From Sphagnum compactum (lineage: Eukaryota; Bryophyta; Sphagnopsida; Sphagnales), in contig OZ234501.1 in NCBI GenBank assembly GCA_965153455.1, positions 7,750,001 to 7,814,000 on the forward strand: a stretch of DNA of 64,000 nt, written 5' to 3'. A program made the position numbers and the translations under genes. The notes beneath the pieces are model-generated. The model saw nothing but the letters and a program-made list of their open reading frames with translations. It had not been told where the DNA came from and made no database searches. Shown here piece after piece: positions 1 to 12,500 of this stretch; positions within the stretch are counted from its first letter, which is position 1; each line of letters begins with the position of its first letter.

Positions 1-296
1 CACATGTAGGACAAGTGACACAAAAATTTGTCAACTGAATGACAGTAAAAATGTGAGGTCTTCTGACCTTCTACATCAGATTTCTTTCGTCTGTCTGTGG
101 AAGAAAAAAATTCCAACTCCAGATCAAGATGTCTTGCACTTTTAGTGACTGCTAGAAATCAAAACTTAAAAAAAAAAGGTCATGAATGAATGAACTCTCA
201 AATTCTTAATCTATAAGGACACACTGCAGGTCACGATGCCTGGTAGCTGGAAAGATACAATTGTCTGATATATGGTTAGTGTAATAAAATACTTGT
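1..296. other. 3' flank of the MATE gene, no gene seen
   Basis: AT-rich sequence beyond the stop codon of the minus-strand MATE gene. It should contain that gene's 3' UTR. I see no clear polyadenylation signal and no other coding exon. Confidence 0.5.
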
Positions 297-3200
297 TCAT
301 GCCGGTGTTAAGATGGGCTCTGACTCATAAGAATCAATAGGATCTCGAAGTATGCTTTGTGAAGATGAGAGGCGTGCATATGAAAATGCAAAGCGTGCCT
401 GTCAAAAAGTGATAAAAAAACCTTGTCAGTGCAGAGAATATCAAATGTGTTCCATCTCACCAAGATTTACAGCCCATAAAACAGATTATAAATGTTTGTC
501 TGACCTCAGAATCACTTCTGTGTCAAACATCTATTATACAGGGAATGAGGGTATTTTTTTATATTCTACATCTGCCATTCACCTCCTGTTTATAACACTT
601 ATGGCACAACTTGTAAGTGCTCTCACTTACCCATATATTTTAGAGGGTACTTATTATTACTTCAGGATTTGTAAAGAAACAAGCTCACTAGGTCTGCAAA
701 TCTTTCAGATAGCTCTGTATACCATATGCACAAAAATACAATTTTCTTGCATACTTCATGAAGCATCCACAAGTCATGTGATTGGGTTTTTCAGTGAAGC
801 TCTTACCCATTGGAAAGCAGCCAGAGTCCACCAACTACCTTGCAAGCCCCAGCCAAGCTTGTGGCAGGTCTGTCAGATGGCAACAAGTACATCATTAAAT
901 TTTTTTTGAAGAGAAACATAGTCACATCATGGAGTAACAGAAATCCATTTTCAAGCAATGCTCATAAAGAGTTGGAAGCAAGATGAAAAATCATAGATAC
1001 GACAAAATCATAAAGTCTGCAAAAATAAAACCAACATCTACAGACTCTGGAAGCATTCAGGTTAGCAGTTACGCTTCAGGAAGTCAGAATCTACCCCATA
1101 CCAGAAGCAAGATACTGCCACCACAGAAGCAAGATGTCATGCTCAGCCCCAAAAATCTCATATCTCTTCCAGCCTGCAATCATGAAATTGCTCAATACAT
1201 ATAAGTTGAGAATCTGACAAAATACTCCTTGAAACATGAAAACTGCTAACCACAGGACCAGACTTGTACTTCAATGTGATTGGGACTTTTTTTTTATCAC
1301 AAATACGGAATGAGCGAAAAGAATCCAAAGGGGGGGGGGGACAAAGAAAGCTATGAGTGTCCAATTCCAAAGCACTGACAGACAGGCAAATTACACCCAG
1401 AAAAATGCTCAAACACGAGAAAGGAGAAGATACCCATATTCAGAAAATTTTAAAAAATTGAATGAAAAACTAAAACACTAAACTACCAGTGAAGTATGGG
1501 AATGAATAAGAATACCAGAAGGGTGCCCTCCAAAGCATGAGTTGGTGGTGTTATCACCAAGCTGCAAAGTAAAGGCAGTGTCACTGACCGCATCTGGAAA
1601 GACATATACAAATCAAATTAGTCAGAAATCCCCCAGTTCAGCCCCTAGCAGAATTGTAGAGACCAAAACCTCCAAGTACAGTGAACCTTCAAACAAGGAG
1701 AAGTTGATGCCTTTTGGCAGACTTTCTACCTTAGCAATAATGGCAGGGTCCTTAGTGAAAATATAGGGGAAAAACCAAGGGACTGATATAGCCATACACC
1801 CAACCGCAAATCCCACTATTACTCCCATCAGCATCAATACACCCAGCAGTGACCGTGCCTGCCAACAAACCCCACAGCCCAAGCAACACATGTCTTGTAA
1901 GTAATGAAATGTTAGTGAGCAATGCCTGATGTCCTCTGTCCTGGAATCCCAAATACTACAGGCTCCACCACCACTGCATGCAATGGCAATGATTCTCTAC
2001 ACAGTGCACAATTCTCAAAGTTGTGTTGAACTTTTTTATGGTGACCATGATAGTACTACTCACAAATTGGCCTGACCTTTCTGCAAGGGTTGTTACTGTT
2101 ACTTGAAAAGGAAAAAATGATGTAGTCATTCTCCTGTTCATTTTCTTAGAAGTAATAGCAATGGATGTCAGTTCACCTGCTTCAGGTTGCGGTCAGAGCC
2201 ATGAATAAAGGCAGGCATAAATGACTGGGCTGTTTGTGCAAGGGGTTCTCCCCATACAGAGCACAGATAGCAGATTCCTACCATCACCTGCAGATATATA
2301 CATCTTGAGCAACACAAACCCAAAGGAACAATCATGCAAAAGTAAAGCGTGCTCTATGCCTGATGATAAACAGTTTTGAAAATATTTGGAAATTCTTCAA
2401 ATTCTTTTTTTATCAACAGCCTGCAACACATTACTCATATCAAGTGAGCCAGAGGTCATTGCATACCTGGTGAGCAGCTAGAGCTACAGCTCCTAGAGTT
2501 GTTGCAAGGTATGTAATCAGTGTGTAGAATGTCACCTGAGTCCAAAGGAAGAACCAATTTTAGCAAAAAAACGTCATCACTTGGAGATCAACAAAGATAG
2601 AACTCACTGCCTAATAAATACACAAAATACAGGTCAACACTTAATGCCACTACTACCACCCTCCTGCAAAAGTTTTAAGGAAAGTTGCAACATGGAGTTC
2701 TGCTCTTTCCTACTAGTCCCAGGCAATTTTGAACCAGAAACCATTTCTAGACCTTCTAGAATGCTCTTACAAACAGTCTAAGTAACTTTGATGGGTTTTC
2801 AAACCTTTGATATCATAGTTAGGAGAATTGGAGCCGCCAAATTCACCATATGGACAAACTCCTTCCATGATGGTGAAGAAATTGCCAGCACATTGTAGCC
2901 TCTGACATACAATGAATTCATCATCAAGAAAGCTGCCACATACTGACAAAAACCCACCACCAGATCCAAAGCATCAGAATCAAATCCATTCATTCGTCTT
3001 TCTACTATCTTCAAAACCAATGCTGACGTCACACATACTACACATACCCCCTACCCAAAGCAGCAGAACCAAATGATTTCATGGTTAAAAAAACACTTCA
3101 AAGAAAATGCTTTGAAACTTCAAGGTGTGGAGGATGGCTATGTTGTGAGAAGACAACAGAGTGGCACACCTGAGAGGCCATAGTTGCCCATGCAGCACCT

Positions 3201-6081
3201 GCAATACCATATCCCATAACTGAACAAAGAAAAATGTCACCAGCAAGATTAACAGCGCTGGCTATGGCTAATGACTTCAAAGGGCCCATCGAATCCTGCA
3301 TTCCAAGGCTGCCAATCACATTGCTTAGTCTTCTCGGCACCTTTGCTTTACAGTTTCTCATTGCAAAATCACCGCAAACAACTGGAGAGAAAATAAACGT
3401 GACTAGAACTGCTCCAGAACCCCCTCAACAGAAAAAAGAAATAACCAGTCAACACAGATCAATATGTGCGAGCAGTGATAGTCGTATGAGGAAAACACCG
3501 ATGCTACCAAGAATACATCCACACAGTAACTCAGGTCCTAAGCACACAGTTATAGGGGTATACCTTGCACTCTGGGAAACCAAGCCTACAAGAACAGCTG
3601 GCCATGCCAATGCTCTAATCTGCAGTAACCCCAAAGCACCCACATTGATTAAACATATCCCTTGTTTCATTGTCTCCAACCAAGAACCTGCCTTGCAGAC
3701 AGGACTTCTCCTCACAATGTCTATTTTGCGCAACAAATACAGAGAGACCCAAGTAGATCAATATCTTAAATCCTGCTCCCAACTAACAGCAGTTTACACA
3801 TATACCAAATCTCAATCAGCAAAGTGTTTTTATGTCATAAAACCTGAACATATGTTCTTGCTGCAGGAATCATATTGGCATTCTCAGCTCCAACAAAACC
3901 TGACAACATCCAGTGCATGCATCATATAAATTAATGCTGATGACCATGGCAGACACACTCATTCTCTAATAATAATTGCATAGTATCTCATAGCCAAATA
4001 TCCATTTTGTCATTGCTGAAATACCCCAACGTAACTGAGTGTGTTCAAGTATGAGATGCAAAAGAAGTGATGATGCATGAATTTAGCTTTGGTTCATATT
4101 TGTCCCCAGTCATGCAATTTGTTGAGATCAAAGCCCTAAGTGTTGGCATATCACTCTTCCCGTTCTGTGGTAAATGCACCACCAGGCACCCCCAAAAAAA
4201 TGCCAGAAAAAGAGAAGGGGACCTTTGAGATAAGTAAGTGGAGGACCTCCTCACACATTGCAGTTGTTTTCCCTTACCTCTGAGCAATCCATCCACACCA
4301 AACTGGGTGAATATTAACATGGCAACTCCACATGTCACAGCCACAAAGAGCAACCTAGAGAGATGGCCTGCTGCCTCATCTTCATCCTGCAAGTGTGTAC
4401 TCAGACATCAGGCACAAGGAGAACAGAACAAAGGAGATGATGATGATGATGATGATTTGATGAAAGGTTACAGAGTGAGAGAGCAACCTTCTGAGCAAGG
4501 GATGTGGCAATCAAGTTGGAAGTTGCCACAGACAGAAACATGAAGACATAGCACAGGTTATCACACAACACCGTACCAGGGCCTGCAAATCCCAAACCCC
4601 ACATTCCCCCCCCCCCCCCCACCCCATCAACGAAAAGCAAATCAGTCAGCTTTTCACTTTCAACCAAAACACACACTCTTCTCCTACATACTATACTGCA
4701 CCTTGGGGGGAAGGAAATCAATCACACTTACCTGCTGCTGCTCTGTATGACGACAAAAAAAAAGTCCAGCAAAGGAAGGCATCAATCAATCAATCACTGC
4801 AAAACCATAAAGAGGAGGAAAAATCGCCAACAGATGTATGTTCAGCAACAACATGTGTAAAAAGACAACCCAAGGGAGAGAGTTTGCTGACTTCAAATTC
4901 ATCAACGACAAGGACAGAGGATTGAAATCATTGTAGTGCAAAAGATTGCTGCTGCTGCCACTGCCAACAACAAATGGGAGTAAGTACAATGAGATTGGGA
5001 GCTTACCAAGTGCAGCAAGCTCAAGGGAGCTGCTCTGGCCGATCACGGATGTATCAATAAGACTCATGATAGGACCAGACAGCCAGATTCCAAGGGCAGG
5101 GCCTGCAAACACAATGATGTCCCACATCTGCTCCAACACGCTCTTGCCTGGAGGGACAATCTCCTGGACACGGACATGGACAAGCTGGCTGCTGCTATAA
5201 CTGCTGCTAGCCTCATTCTTGGCCGCCCCTTCTTCTCCATCATCATCAGTCAGTGGCCTCCTCATCTCCTCCTCATCAGTGTCTGCTTCCTTCAAAGCCT
5301 CTGCAACCTGGGCTACCATGACAGCTGCTGCAACAGCTGAGGTGGGTTGCTCCAGAGTCCTCAGGAGATGGAACTGCTCGCCAAGGGTTTGCTCCTCTGC
5401 CATCTGTGCCTCTAACTCTTCCTGAGATGGGGGGCAGGGCTGCTCTGGTACCACATCCTCAAATCCTTTCTTGTCACCATCTAGTTCCATACTCCATGAT
5501 GCCAGAGCATCCTCCTCGTCTTGCTTCTCTGCCACCACACCATCATCCCATGCCTGTTGCTGCTGGTTCCCTGACTCCGATGATACTGCCTTCAGAACTT
5601 CATTTTCTGCCTCTTCTAGAGACCTCACCACCTCAATTCCTGCCTCTGTATAGCAAAGCTCCCCTGACACATTGAATGGCACTGGAGGAGGACTGGAGGC
5701 ATCTCCTCCATTGCTGCTGTGTTCCAAAGGAACCGAGGGTTGTTCTGAGAAAGTAGTTTCTGCAATACCTGACTCAGAGCAGCATGGCACCACATGGTAC
5801 TCTTCTCCTCCTCTTCCTTTTCCTGCTCTCCTCCGCTGCCTCTCGCAGTCTCTCTTCCCCCCTGCTGGATGTCTGCAGCGCAGAATGGGTCGAGAACAAC
5901 AACAACAAGCCTTGGCTAGAACTATTGTACTAAAGCTGCTTCTGGAAATGGTAATGCCGCCAAGCGAGGAGGAGGATTTCTGTGGTGGGTTTATTCGAGA
6001 AAGCGCTCGCACTACTCCCCCTTGAAGCAGACCTGGTGCTTGCAACAACTGCAGACCTGCACCTCCTCCTCCTCCTCCCAT
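297..6081 (-). CDS. Plastid-type MATE efflux transporter (EDS5/DTX46-like)
   Basis: Predicted multidrug-and-toxin-extrusion family carrier of the plant chloroplast-envelope subgroup (EDS5, DTX46). Members are thought to export small organic compounds; EDS5 moves a salicylate precursor. The substrate here is unknown. I assemble 13 exons: 6081-5007, 4582-4488, 4386-4278, 3660-3564, 3308-3170, 2942-2805, 2535-2467, 2287-2177, 1858-1730, 1593-1516, 1173-1102, 869-807, 398-297. All have GT-AG borders and consistent phase, giving about 758 residues. Family motifs appear in order: [78 protein letters not shown]. The MATE core begins near residue 313. Before it lies a Ser/Arg-rich leader resembling a transit peptide and a long acidic tract (about residues 110-300), which makes the protein longer than usual for the family. 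The start is the first ATG of exon 1. The exon 4 acceptor is the weakest border. Confidence 0.9.
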
Positions 6082-6818
6082 CCCTACAGCTCCTACGGCT
6101 CCTCCTCAAGCTAAGCAATAATGCAGATGCTGGGTGAGTAGTTTTCCTCTCTCTTCTACTGCAATCCCGCCCCACGCCACATCTCAAGCCAAATTTCAAC
6201 AAACCAAATCACAATTACAACAACATCTAGCAAAAAGAAGCTCGCAAAAGAAAAAACCCCCCGATCCAACTCTCGATCGATCGAGTACCCAAAACCCCCC
6301 AAAAAAGCACAAACACACACACTCACACACTCTCTCTCTCTCCACAAAACACGGCTCAGCAGTCTAGTATCTCCCAAAAGCTCCGAGAAAAAGACACGCC
6401 CAAAAACACCAGAGCTTAATAAACAAGAAAAAAAGAAAGAAGCCCTGATGGATCAAGAAAGCCTCCCAAGAAGAGCAAAGCAAAGCAAAGCAAAGCTCAA
6501 ATCTTCTTCTTCTTCTTCCTCCTCCTCCTCCTGCTGCTCAAGCTCTCTTCTTCACACCAAATTTGCAGAGAAAAACCCCTCCATAGCAACCTGAATTTTA
6601 TTTTTTAAAATTTGTGTCCGAAACCCATACCTATAATGAACCCAAGACTTTGCTTCAACAGCACCAGCACCAGCAGAGCAGAGCTGAAGAAGAAGAGCTC
6701 CTCCCAATCTGCAGGCAAAACAATAATCAACAGCAACAGCAAGGGTATGAAATTCCAAATTGGATTTTTCTCCTTCAAGCAATTGGCATGATCTTCTTAT
6801 GAATTTTGGTGTTTCTGT

Positions 6819-6881
<63 letters not shown>

Positions 6882-6900
6882 TTATTCGACTAAATTTGTT
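6082..6900 (-). promoter_or_regulatory. 5' leader/promoter region of the MATE gene, rich in simple repeats
   Basis: Non-coding stretch upstream of the MATE start. It contains a short CT run near 6330, an AAAGC pentanucleotide run near 6475-6495, CTT/CCT triplets near 6505-6535 and a CA/GA compound microsatellite. Such pyrimidine/purine tracts are common in plant core promoters and 5' UTRs. No TATA box or start site can be fixed from sequence alone. Confidence 0.4.
6819..6875. repeat. Compound microsatellite (CA)n-(GA)n
   Basis: A run of about 14 CA dinucleotides (6819-6847) passes directly into about 14 GA dinucleotides (6848-6875). It lies upstream of the MATE gene. Confidence 0.95.
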
Positions 6901-9296
6901 TCATTTTTTGCGGCGCAATTTTTTTTCTATATCACAAAATTGAAAAAATAAAAACCTTTGTACAAACCCTATACACACTGCCAGCGCTTTTTTCTTTTTC
7001 TTTTTCCCTTCAAAATTTTCCTATTTTACAAGCTTCTGTAAGGTTTGTAGCCCCATTTTTATTTTTATTTATTCGCATTTGAGCGAAATTTCACACAAAT
7101 GTTTTTGGCTATTCACTGTAGACTATAATTGTCTTTAATATCATTACTTTTATTTTTTGGATTTCTTTAGATTCTTTTTTTCTTTTTTTTCATATTAATA
7201 ACTTTTAAAATTTTCTTAAGTTCTTTTATATATACATATATAATACCCAATTGACATATTAATAAGTTATATCTATTGATTTTTTCATTTCATTATATTA
7301 ATTAAATCGGGAAATAATTGCCTCACAGAAATAAGTAGCAGATTATTTTTTGTAATTGGCTTATTTGGAGCTTTTATTTAGTGGCATGTATCACTATTGA
7401 TTTGGATCATGGCAGAATTGGCTGTTACTAACGATTCTGATATTTGTTACAACACCACATATTTCCAAGCCCAATTTATATGGCTTTTTTTTTCTTTCTT
7501 TTTTTTTCTTTTTTCTTTTTTTTTTGGTGGGTGATGTAGCTGAAGTGGTGAATTATCCGAAAGACAGTTTAGCCAAATCTGGCTATAAGAAAGATATGAA
7601 AATAAAGAAGTTTAAGCACCCTTTATATTTTTTTGGCTACATGCTGGCACACAATAGAGAAACTGGGTGATTTATTTATTTTTAAATGGTCCAAATTTGG
7701 CGACTAGAAAACCAACAAAAAAAAAAAAAAAAACCCAAAGAGGCATAGTTCTTTTTCTCTTGAAGGGCCTGTGGGGGGGGAATTGGTGGGATTTTTTCAG
7801 AATTTGATGTTCCCAATGTGTTCCATATGGTTCCATCAAATTTCCAAATGTTATTTATTTTGTTACTAATTTGTTCCCAATAGCACCATAAAGAGTGGTT
7901 ATCACTTGGACAATTTCAAACAAAAAAATTTGTTTAGCCATTCCCAAGTAAAAAGGCATGGAAAGGTGTCCTTTCAAATTTGTGTCTTTTTTCTATAATT
8001 TTTTTTTCTTCAAAGCATGGATTCACAAGTAGAGTAGATTCTCAATACCCTCTACACTAATTTGCATCTCATTATTTTTAATTTAATTTAATTCAATTCA
8101 ATCTTAATCCAATTATTGAATTGGAATTCAATTTAATAGAATTGGTGAATTAATGAAAAAATCAAGTTAAGTTGTGTCATGGAATTTCTTAAAAAAAACT
8201 TGCAACTTTTGTGAGGGTGGATTTCATGGCCACCATACATATCTCCACATCTCTTTTGCTTTTCTACATATCATTATGCCCTCATTTTCCTCCTCAAATT
8301 TGGACACTTGCAAAATGTGGCAAAGTCAGCACAAAAAGGTAGCATTTGCCCCTCCTTTCAAGGAAGTAAATGCAAATTTAAATACTAAACATTATGAATA
8401 AATAAGTAAATAAATAAATATGGGGTGTGTCACATTGTGGCCTTGCCATTTACATTAAAAAGCATCTTAAGGCAAAAGAAGAAGAATTATGGAAACTCAA
8501 AAATATTTCACCATAGCAAAAATACAATCTTCAAAAAAAAAAAAATCCTCTACAAAGAAACCAAAATCCTTCAAGATATATGATAACACTCTATAACTAT
8601 TAATCTCAAGTTTCAACACAAGCCAAAAATATCATCTTTCAAAAATCCTCATATAATAAAAATAAATAGACCCATTATTATTATTATTATTATTTATAAC
8701 CTAGTAGGGGCCAAAATCCCTTGAGCTACTATAACTCTACAAGTGAATCTAAAACACAATATCCTTGCCTTTTTTTGGGTAGGCAAGCGCCAATACAAAA
8801 AAAAAGTTGCTCACTTTCTTTCTGACATGTGGCTTTCAGCTATCCATCCACAAGAAGAGCTCTTTCTGATAATAATATACACACAAAATAGGCCACCAGC
8901 AACACAAGCAAGCCATGATGCCATGTGTTTGAGGGAAAATACTACTTTAGTGTCTTATGTAGCACCAAAGTAATACAAATATATATAATACAACTTTCTG
9001 TCTGGACATTTCCTATTGGGTTCTTTTTTGTGAGATATTTTGTTATTTGGGTGCCAGCCAAAAAGAACGAAAGGAAAAAAAAACCATTCACTTCCAAAAC
9101 CCTAAACCAGTCACTTCCAAAACCCTAAACCCCCTTTGCAAGATTCAGGTAAGTAATAAGTATGTAGTTTTGAATTTTAGTTTGCTTGGGTTTGGGGGAC
9201 CATTCTAGTTTCTCATGGATCATCATCCATCATGCCTTGGATGATGAACCAATCCTAGTGCAAGCACACAAGGTGAACAACTTGGAAACCCCCCCA
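6901..9296. other. AT-rich intergenic DNA, no gene seen
   Basis: Poly-T and AT-rich sequence without splice-linked coding blocks. Near 9090-9130 there is a short direct repeat of a CACTTCCAAAACCCTAAACC-like unit, a plant telomere-like motif. Open frames here are short and show no recognisable protein. Confidence 0.5.
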
Positions 9297-9577
9297 AGAT
9301 GGATGAAAAACATATAGAAAAACTTAGGTTAGATGCCATGGTCTAAGGTACTAGATTAGCTTAGGCAAGTTGGATGAACATATAGAAAAACTTAGGTTAC
9401 GTGTGCCGTGGTCTAGGGTACTAGATTAGCTTAGGCAAGTTGGATGAACATATAGAAAAACTTAGGTTATGTGTGCCGTGGTCTAGGGTACTAGATTAGC
9501 TTAGGCAAGTTGGATGAACATATAGGAAAACTTAGGTTAGGTGTGCTGTGGTCTAGGGTACTAGATTAGCTTAGGCT
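9297..9577. repeat. 70-bp minisatellite, about 4 copies
   Basis: Four near-identical units in tandem, each containing ACTTAGGTTA, GGTCTAGGGTACTAGATTAG and CTTAGGCAAG. Units differ by a few substitutions; the first copy is slightly shorter in its middle and the last runs into degenerate sequence. Period counted by eye is about 70 bp. Confidence 0.9.
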
Positions 9578-12500
9578 AGGTTGCATAGTCTAGGGCCCTA
9601 AATTATCTAGGGTAGCATGGCAAAAATCATTTTAAAAATCAATATCTCTCACATTCTGAATCCACATCTTACCAAATAAATTCCATTAAATTCTTCTCAT
9701 CGAGATTTTTCCAACAACACCAAAAGCACATTCCAATTGCTCCAAAATTTTCAGCTATGATTTAATTTAATTTGGAGTGAAGAAATCATTCAATATTCAA
9801 GAACTTTTGCATCACAAGTCCAAACCGCATGGAACCAAGCCCATGCACCCCTCCTCCTTGAGAGCTTTCCAAAGAGACCAAGAGCATGATATGAAGCATC
9901 CTGGTTCGGTGGATCTCATAAGTGCAAAACAAAACAAACAAACTACCTTAGCTTCATAGATAGATGTTTTTCTTAACTATCTAATTTTGTTCCAAGAATC
10001 TTGTATCTCAATCAATCAATACCTCTAAAATTGTATGTTCTTGATCCTTCAAATTTTAACGATGCCAACAAGATTTACATATATCAAGATTTTTGAAAAG
10101 TGATCATAAAAAAGGCTCCAACTTTGTTAAATCTCTTTGATTCAAAATTTTCTCACCTTTTTAACGCATTTCCAAAATGGTATGCAATCAGAAATGTTCA
10201 TATTGAGTTGCTTGAATCTAAGAAAGATTGTGAAAAATAAGAGATTTTTCTAAAGCGTGGTTGAAATTCCATAAGTTGTAATTTGTGACTCAAAGAGTTT
10301 CAAACTATAACTTGTTTAGCCCATTCCTAAATAAAAATGCATGGAAAAAAGTCTTTTTAGATTTGTGTATTCAATTTTTTTTTTCAAACACGATATTCAT
10401 CGACATATTTGCAATACTTTTTCATCAATTCGCATCAATTTTCTTCAATTGAATTCTAATCCATTTAATTAAATCTAAATCCAATTAAATATTTTCATTT
10501 GAATGGACCTTAATTTCCACAAAATTGATTACATGATAGTCATTAACTTAATGTGTTGCATTGTGAAACCCAAGTGGATTTTTCTAAAATGTAATTGAAA
10601 CTTTTTGTTTTAAAATCTAGGGAAATTGCCAACAAATTACATTGCCCACTTTCTTCAACTCATTTGATTTTATATTTGTTTATTTGCAAAGCCATTTATG
10701 ATCATGTTACCTTGAGTTTTGTTTAGGGTAGATAGGTGAAAATATATTTCAAAGATTATTTGAATTGTAATCACTTGACCATGGATGTTTTGATATAGTG
10801 AATCTTACAATTTTTTGAATTTAAGCAACTTGGATTAATGTTAATGGATGATATTGGTGTAATGCATAGACAATTTATTTATATTGATGTCGCATGGTAA
10901 ATGGGGTGAAAGGTTCATAAATGGTTTAATTATAAAAAATATTTAGTAACATGACCTTGTCACCATACATAAACACCTTAATGATCATTTAGTTAAGGAA
11001 CATTTGAAATGTTTCCAAATCGATCTTTTTAAAAAAAAGGTATTTATGTGTTAAAATTTGAGTTAAGAACATTTCAACAAATTTTCCTTTTTAAAACAAT
11101 AAAAATGTGTCTACCTTCAAGAGAAGCAATGACCCTAAGGTGAAAAAGGCATGTAAGCAAGATTTTGGTGATACATGATGAACTCACAATATGTGGCATG
11201 ACATATTTCAGGCATAATAAATTTTTATTTTTAATGTTTTATGATTTAATTTTGTTGTTATGGATCCATGTTGAATTAAAATATATATTTTAGATAAATG
11301 TTTTTTGAGGGCTAAATGGTTATTGTAGATATGAGTTCACGTATAGCAAAAAGAGCCAAGGGTACCAAAGCCAATGTTCTTTTCAAGGTTTGCATTTGAC
11401 ATGCGGTATTCATGTGTTGATTTATTATCCCTTTTTTTGTATTTTTATATAAGCTAGTTTATAATTATATGTGAAATATAGATAATTTTCAGCTACATCT
11501 TGATCTTATATAATGTATATTATATATCCATTTTATATAATACATGAGAATAATTAACATGTTAAAATACATCCTCAAAGTTCCTCACATTTAATGGCAA
11601 AAGCCCATTTGAACCAAATGTGTTCAAATATGGATATTAGAATGTCATGCACCATGGGTTTGGTAGTGTTTTTGTTTGAGTTTTAAAGCAAATTGATGGA
11701 ATGTGAACATGTAGCAAGTTGCTTTATGTGATGATTTTGTGATGGTTGGATATGTTGTTTTGTTGATTGTTAATAGAATTTTATATGTCTAGGGGTGATT
11801 TGCTTTGTTACAAGTACGCAAGTGTAAGGAAAAGTCATAAGAAATATGAGAAGCAAATTGAGTTGACATTCCTTTATTGAATAAGGAAATGGATTAGTAT
11901 AGCTCAATCAACAAACAAACATGATCAATATTTTGTGGTCTCCTACATAGGGGTGCAACAACAAAATAATATTTGAAAGATATGATTTGAAAAATATCAA
12001 GTTTGGTCCATGTTCCAAGGAGGAATTTTCAAGCCTACTAGTTTTCAATTAAATTTTTATCCCTTGCAATTGTAATACCTTGACCTTGATTATTGAACCT
12101 GCCATCATTTAACAAATATGTTGTTGTCATAGATCCCATAGCTAAAGTTTGCATATGGATAAGTTCTATTAAGACACCTCACTTATTTGGGATATATATA
12201 TGACATGAATTCATATATCCCACCATATTTCTTTCATCTTGTTGATCAACTTGGGCTTTGTGTTGTTTTGCACTACTAATGACAATCAATTGTTGGAAAA
12301 ATTAATTGATTTTGTGAAAATTGATTTTAATTTTAATAAAAATATTGAATGACATTGCATTGAAATTGAATTGAAATCCAATTGGATTTAGGTTCACTAC
12401 GACAAAAAATGTCCTTGTATGCCAAATGATTTTATTGATTTTTTTGTGAATTCATTGGTTCAGTGAATAAGAACTAGTGAATTACACCCACATTTTGTAA

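Noticed and set aside
12395-12411. CACTACGACAAAAAATG, similar to a CACTA transposon end
   Set aside because: No matching inverted end or transposase was found, and a 17-nt AT-rich match is expected by chance.
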